Source: Vitrella brassicaformis (lineage: Eukaryota; Sar; Vitrellaceae). Taken from it: 64,000 bases of DNA. Below are positions 58,725 to 64,000 of this stretch, one piece after another; within the stretch, counting starts at the first letter, position 1, and every line of letters starts with the position of its first letter. The notes beneath the pieces were generated by a model. It saw only the letters and a program-made list of their open reading frames with translations, made no database searches and was not told the DNA's origin. The position numbers were made by a program, and so were the translations under genes. The stretch lies in assembly GCA_001179505.1 (NCBI GenBank), contig CDMY01000223.1:1-64000 (forward strand). The letters run 5' to 3'.

Positions 58725-59826
58725 CTATCTCTGTCTGGCTATCGCCAGGCCGCCCTCTTCCCTCTCCAGCTGCACACCGAACACCTCAGCAAAGCTGTCC
58801 ATCAGCAGTCCAGCCACCCGCTCAGTCGTCACCCCGTCCCTCACGCACTCCCGCACGGACCCCACCGGCCGGTCGCTGATGCCGCACGGCACAATGCGTT
58901 CAAAGTGGGCCATGTTGGGGTCCACGTTGAGCGCCACACCGTGCATCGTCACCCACTTGCGCACCCTCACACCGATGGCAGCCACCTTGCGGCCCTCCAC
59001 CCACACGCCCGTCAGCCCCTCGATTCGCTCGCCTTCGACGCCCAGCCGCTCAAGGGTGCGGATGATGACCTCCTCGAGAGACCGCAGGTACCAGTGGAGG
59101 TCCTGCTTGTGGTGCCGGAGGTCCACAATGGGGTAGAGCACCAGCTGTCCAGGGCCGTGGTAGGTCACCTCACCGCCACGCTCAGTGCGGAAGACAGGGA
59201 TTGGGTCGTCGTCTGTGTCGTTGCCTGCACAGCACAGCCACCAACAATGACTGACATGAAAGGCCTCCTGCCGCCCATATCCTACCCTGTGCACTCTGAG
59301 TGACTCACTCACCTGTAGCGAGTATGTTGTGTTCGGTGCTGGCAGTGCCCAGCGTGAAGACAGGGGGGTGCTGCAGCAAGATGGCCATGTCACGCCGAGT
59401 GCAGCCATCGGCCGCCAGCTCATCCACCATTGCGTCCATCAGCCGGTGTTGCAGGTCCCAGCTCGCCTCGTACGGCACCGTCTCGTTCCACATGTCGTAA
59501 AAGGCACAGTGGCGGACCTCTGTGAGGCCACCATGCAGAGCAGCAGGCGCCTCCCTGACCGACGAAGCTGCTGCCGCAACAGCCGGATTCATCCGCAATG
59601 GGTTCCGTCGCATGCGGCGAAAGGCATGGCTGTCGATACGAGAGGACGGCGATGGCTCGTTGAGCAGCGAAGGTGGGATGCATCTCTCGCGGCAGAGGCC
59701 AAGGATGAAGGCGGTGGCGTAACGAGGCACTATCAGGAAGCAGAGAAGAGCGGCGAGGGGGGCAAATGGAAGCCTGGTACCTCCGCATGTTCTCGAGGCG
59801 CTCTCGTTGGTGGCCCGATGAGTCAT
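58725..59826 (-). CDS. lipB: octanoyl-[ACP]:protein octanoyltransferase (LipB), organelle-targeted
   Basis: Transfers octanoate from ACP to lipoyl domains (for example pyruvate dehydrogenase E2), after which lipoate synthase adds sulphur. Two exons: 59826 to about 59312, and 59226-58725. A hydrophobic N-terminal segment ([20 protein letters not shown]) and a basic Arg-rich stretch form a bipartite leader of the complex-plastid type. The catalytic domain starts at [20 protein letters not shown]. It has the family motif [17 protein letters not shown], the catalytic Lys in [19 protein letters not shown], and the nucleophile Cys in FERIVPCGI. About 340 aa including the leader. Activity is expected, and an apicoplast-like PDH pathway is implied. 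Confidence 0.92.
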
Positions 59827-60259
59827 TGCGCCAGGAGAGGTGACTTCATCTCGTCAAACAAGACCGAAAGATCCATGTGAGAGCCAGTCTTCAGTGCCTC
59901 AGAATGCCATCTGCCAGGCATCACTTGACACTCGGAAAGGAGGAACGTTCGCTTCGTGGCTGGCCTCTTCGAGCTCGCATAGCTCGCGTGGGGTTTCGGC
60001 GCTTTCTCTTTCCGCGGAGCTTCTAAGCGTACCCGCCCGGGCCCAAGTACCTCACCTGAGTCGCTTCGACACCCACTCGGGCAAAAAGCCAGCTCCAGCA
60101 ACAAGTAAGTCAAGGCAGGCGCACCGACACAGAGCAGCGTGCATGCGAAGGGAAGAGGGAGGAGCAGCCGCATGGCAGAACAGCTGCCCTTCGTGGCGGT
60201 GCATTCTCGCACTCCTCCCTCCTTTTCTCGTCCCGTGATGCGATGCGTTGGGCTGCAGG
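59827..60259. promoter_or_regulatory. divergent promoter with probable 5' leader intron
   Basis: Contains AGCTCGCA at 59972-59979 and AGCTCGCG at 59981-59988. A consensus donor GTAAGT at 60105 and acceptor GCTGCAG ending at 60258 would make a leader intron ending one base before the ATG context of the downstream gene. Confidence 0.5.
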
Positions 60260-62054
60260 ATGTTGGCTCTCATCGACAATCTCCAGTATGGAGCCTTCCG
60301 TGTTGGGACGCTGATGGTGGCGCTGACCACGGTGGCGTTCTACGGCATGTACTGGGGCATTAGCCCCAGCGGCGAGCTCTACAGCGTCTTCAAGACACCT
60401 CTCGAGGAGGGGGCTCTCGACACGGCCGACGAGCGGGACAAGTACGACGCACTCAGCAACAAAGCCGTCGAGGCCTTCGACATGGTCAGCCAGATAGGGG
60501 CGAGAGACATGACACATACTCCTCTGGCCCACGGATGCATCTGTGTGTGTGCTGGTGCGCTATGTGCTGGTGTGATGTGATGTGATGTGATGTGTGTGCA
60601 TTAGGGTGTGATTGGGTTCCCCATCATCCTGTCGCTGTGTCTCATCGGCAACTTCTTCATGCTCGGCTTCCCAGTAAGGAGCATCACTCACACCGCTGCG
60701 CACACGCACGCAAGCTGCTGACACACTCGTACGTATTTGTATGTTTGTGTGTGTGTGCGTTAGATCAAGCTCCGTTCGGACGGCCTGTTCCAGATCCAGT
60801 GGCGCCTGTTCCGCTTCGGCGTCATCATGCTCCAGTTCGCCACCACATTCCACCTCGTCTCCACTGCCGTCCTGGTAACCACAGTCTCACACACACAACA
60901 CAACCCCCTCATAGACACAGACACACACGCATACACGCCCACATGTGCACGTGTGTGGTCTGTCCGTCCGTCCGTCGACCAGCTGAGCGCCTGGATCGCT
61001 GGTTCGTTCTACGCGAACGGCCCCGAGGCGACCCGCCTGGCGTTTCTGCAGAGCGGCGTGCTGACGATGATGGAGACCATCGGTGCGCAGCTGACGATCG
61101 TGTACGCCTTCCTCTACGGCCCGGCCTACCTGCTGCTCGAGTACTACCACAGGGAGGAGTGCAGCGGCGGATACTGCGTCTCCTGGACTCTCGGCGTCAC
61201 CTGGCCTCTCGTAGGCCTCTTCGGTGAGGGGGCGGGGGTGGGGGTGGGGGTGTGTGTGTGGATGGGGGGGGATGGTGTTGTGTGTGACATGTGTGTGACG
61301 TGTGTGTGTATGTGATGTGTGTGTGGTACAGGTCTGATCATCAACTTCCTGCACAGCGTGCTCAACAACGATGTGGCGCTGATTGTGACCGGTTCCCTCT
61401 ACACGGTCCTCTACCTCACCGCCATCATCTGCCAGACCATCTTCGCCTTCAACTACGGTATGCTATGCACACCTCCATTGCACGCTTGTGGGCAGGGTGG
61501 GGTATTCACACACACATACGCCACGCCCATCCCTCTCTGTCTGTCTGTCTGGGTGTGTGCAGAGGTTCCAGCCAACTACTACATGTCCAAGGATTCCCCG
61601 GAGGAGCAGCTCGAGGTGACCAACCTGACTGAATGCCCTCGTCCTTACCCACATCCATCCATCCATCCATCCACCATGGCTCCTCTCATTGTGCTGGTGT
61701 GTTGGTGTGGTCGTGTGTGGTGTGCAGGCTGCTGGTGCTGCCGACGCCGCTAAGCGCGGTTTCGGTGCCAAGTTGCTGGCTGGCCAAGGTGGCGCGCAGG
61801 TGTCGACCAGCCCCTTCTACGCCACCTACCCCTACCCTGCGGGCGCCGGCACCGCCGGATACTCCTACGAAATGTACGCTGCCTGCCACAGACACACACA
61901 ACACATGCACACCACAGCATCACATCACACCACTTGTGAGTTGAGTTGTTTTCCTCTCTCTCTGTGTGTGTGCAGGGTGGCCCAGCAGCCCCCCGCTGCG
62001 CGCTCCGTGCCGACTCAGGCGCAGGGCGGCACGACCACGGCTGCTGCCGTCTAG
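60260..62054 (+). CDS. six-span membrane protein, possibly GAPM-like
   Basis: Eight exons encode about 350 aa from MLALIDNLQYGAFRVGTLMV. Six hydrophobic spans are visible: TLMVALTTVAFYGMYWGI; GVIGFPIILSLCLIGNFFML; FGVIMLQFATTFHLVSTAVL; IVYAFLYGPAYLLLEYY; WTLGVTWPLVGLFG with LIINFLHSVL; and VTGSLYTVLYLTAIICQTIF. A Cys-containing loop (HREECSGGYCVSW) lies between spans 4 and 5. The C-terminus is Ala/Gly/Tyr-rich (FYATYPYPAGAGTAGY) and ends at 62054. Six-span alveolate proteins of the inner-membrane-complex GAPM family have this topology, but I see no decisive motif. Family assignment is therefore weak, while the gene itself is well supported. Confidence 0.7.
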
Positions 62055-63313
62055 ATCAACACACCACACCACACACCACACCACACACCACACACCACAC
62101 ACCACACACACAGACAGACTGCATACGTACCGTACACCCCAGGGTATGTAATCATGTGTGTACAGGGAGGGAGAGAGAAGCGCGTGTGCGTGCGTGTGCG
62201 CGGTTTAGTGCCAGTGGTCTGGATGGATGGATGCCTCCTGTCTGGATGCCAATCTGTCTGCCTGTCTGTCTGCCTGCCTGCCTGGATGGCTGGATGGATG
62301 GATGGATGTGCTGCTGTGGTTTGTCCTTGTGTCGTGGGTTGGTTCGTATGTGCATAGCGAGTGGGTGGGTGTGGAGGGTCTAATGGCATCGTCTGATATG
62401 CCGTGATCGATGGATGGATGGATGGCCAGGCAGGCAGGCACTTTCCGATAGCCGCTCTCGAGATATCGGTGCACCAACACACAACACAACAGTTGAGAGC
62501 AGACAGACATAGCGCCCGGTTTTCCAGTGCTCGGGCGATGCGCAGGCAGGCAGGCAACACTCCCTCTCTCTCTCACCCCCTCTCTCCCCCTGAGCCTTGT
62601 GGATACTCCCAACTAATCGAGCCTGCGGATGCTAGCAAACCAGATAGCAAATGAAATGCGTAGATGGCTGGCTGAGTGTGCGACGGTCACGTGCTGCGTG
62701 TACAGAGGGATGGATGGATGGGTGGATGAACAAGCAAGGCAAGTGACTGGCTGGCCGGTTTTCGTTCCGTTCCGTCGGGCGGTGTGTGTTGTGTTGCGAC
62801 GTTCCTTTTATCTACACGGCTTTTCTTTTCGTGTGCTGTGATGGTCTGTGTGTCGTGACTGGAGGGAGCACTGCAGCTGCGTTGCCAGGCGCTTCGTGAT
62901 CCTTCTGTGGCATTGCACTCCAATGCCACAGAAGGCTCGCAGCGCGTCAGGTAATGCCGCTGCGGTGCCTACACACACGACGCGGCAAACAAATGTGATA
63001 ATGCATGGCATGGATGGGCACGCACACCCACCGCTCCCCCATCCCCTCCCCCTCTGTATACACACCGATGGTTGGATGGATGTGTGGACGTCCGGGTGTC
63101 CGCGGCTGGATGTGATGTGTGGGAAGGAGACTCACGCGGGGCGGGACAGAGACATTCGAATGAAAAGGAATCGGATCGAATCCTCAGTATGGAAGATCAT
63201 TGATTTGTCTGTCGATCGATGAACACACTCATTCATAGCAGTCAGTCCACACAACAATCCCTCCCCTCATCCACCCCTCCCTCCCCCCCCGCCAGGCCAT
63301 CCATTCCATCAGT
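62055..63313. other. convergent intergenic region with CACA, GATG and GCAG repeats
   Basis: Begins with an ACACC/CACA run (about 62060-62112), then GATG and GCCT tetranucleotide runs (62221-62308, 62406-62440). The foldback at 62871-62965 is the only structured element seen. No gene was recognised. Confidence 0.5.
62871..62965. repeat. long intergenic foldback with 15-bp perfect stem and 5-nt loop
   Basis: CCTTCTGTGGCATTG at 62901-62915 is exactly complementary to 62921-62935, with the loop CACTC. The outer 30 nt (62871-62900 and 62936-62965) match at about 19 positions, and most remaining plus-strand pairs would be G-U. The whole makes a continuous duplex of about 45 bp. Candidates are a small-RNA precursor or a foldback MITE. 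Confidence 0.75.
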
Positions 63314-64000
63314 TCATTCCGCCTTGAGCCCATCGAACATCATAATCTCCCTCCTCACGGGCAGATCAGGATGCTCCAGCCGCAGGTGGCCCTTCGGCTC
63401 CCCGCTGTCTCCCACAAGAGCCGTCTTGGCCCGCATGTCCCGTGTCCCGTGGCCGAAGGAGAAGGTGGGGTTGGTGCGGTTCTTCGACTTGACCTGCCGC
63501 CCAAGACACGACCGGGGGTCGCCCGTGTCCAGGAAAGTGTCGTTCTGCGGCGCCCTCTCGCCGAAGCGGTTGTCCTTTGGGAAGGAGTGAATCGGCAAGG
63601 TCTGCCTGCCGGACTCTGCCTGGTGGCCGACGGACGAGACGAGGGGGTAGCTGCCGGGGCCCACTGCTGACGGCGTCTGGACTATCGCCCCCAACACTGG
63701 CGTCTTGAGGCCGAATGACGAGGCGCGGATAGAGCGGCGAATCTTCAGGATGTCCGGATGATACCCGGCAGGGCCTGCGGGAAAGAAGAGACAGACGGCG
63801 TGGTTCCGTTGTGGATGATTTGGTGTGTGTGAGCTGACAGACCGGGTGAAGTCTGTCCATAGAGTGCGGCCGGGTGTGACTTGACGATGGTCGCATCACG
63901 GTTGTTGAATCGGGTGCCGGTTCCGAAGGGCGGCGGGTGCACGCCCTTGAACTTGAAGCTCTGGCTGTCTGGCACGATGCCCATCAGGTCGGTGGTCGAT
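63314..64000 (-). CDS. SHIPPO/STPGR-like Pro-Gly-rich flagellar protein (5' partial)
   Basis: The 3' end of a minus-strand gene whose start lies beyond the right edge. Two exons: about 64000-63843, and about 63777-63314. Motifs typical of sperm-tail PG-rich repeats are seen: PPPFGTGTRFNNRD, VGPGSYPLVSS, FPKDNRFGERAP and FSFGHGTRDM, each an (F/Y)-G-x-G or P-G-x-Y-like unit separated by polar linkers. Such proteins bind axonemal or cortical microtubules as inner-lumen proteins. This fits a motile zoospore stage. The last residues are IMMFDGLKAE. Confidence 0.65.

Overview
The window is nuclear DNA of a gene-dense, GC-rich protist. Almost every gene is cut by many short GT-AG introns. The gene content points to a photosynthetic alveolate, most likely a chromerid such as Vitrella (inference). 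The clues are a thylakoid-lumen-type protein with a three-part leader, a secreted or plastid-directed carotenoid-type FAD oxidoreductase, a LipB with an N-terminal extension, flagellar and centrin-related proteins (SHIPPO-like, SFI1-like), spastin and cyclase-associated protein. Exon structures were built by eye from splice signals, phase and homology, so individual boundaries may be off by a few bases.

Left part (1-12290): the 3' end of an acidic-tailed protein; a membrane-anchored GH5 mannanase-like enzyme; a small membrane protein; an F-box-like protein; a mitochondrial-type protein; and the MIP18/CIAO2B Fe-S targeting factor. Centre-left (12291-30507): kelch copy 1 (minus), a Tat-leader lumen protein, myo-inositol-phosphate synthase, a 2 kb gene-poor stretch, a zinc-ribbon membrane protein interrupted by a 300-N gap, a G3BP-like NTF2/RGG protein, and spastin.

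Centre-right (31057-49000): a cyclase-associated protein with two tandem N-terminal helical domains, kelch copy 2, the FAD oxidoreductase, a small gene lying between ~115-bp inverted repeats, an LRR protein and a PP2C phosphatase. Right part (49232-64000): TMEM209, kelch copy 3, an SFI1-like protein, octanoyltransferase, a six-span membrane protein, and the 3' end of a SHIPPO-like protein.

The main discoveries are as follows. (1) The octamer TGCGAGCT/AGCTCGCA recurs in the 5' flanks of most genes, usually 35-110 bp from the start codon, and looks like a core-promoter element. (2) Three kelch paralogues end in tandem PIP-box-like motifs, the last resembling a Cdt2-type PIP degron; two copies carry a single in-frame stop. 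(3) The CAP N-terminal domain has been duplicated by exon duplication. (4) Several introns carry GACA/CA repeats near the donor and complementary TGTC/TG repeats near the acceptor. (5) Two intergenic foldbacks have perfect 15-bp cores. (6) A TIR-like inverted repeat encloses a gene that shows no sign of being a transposase.
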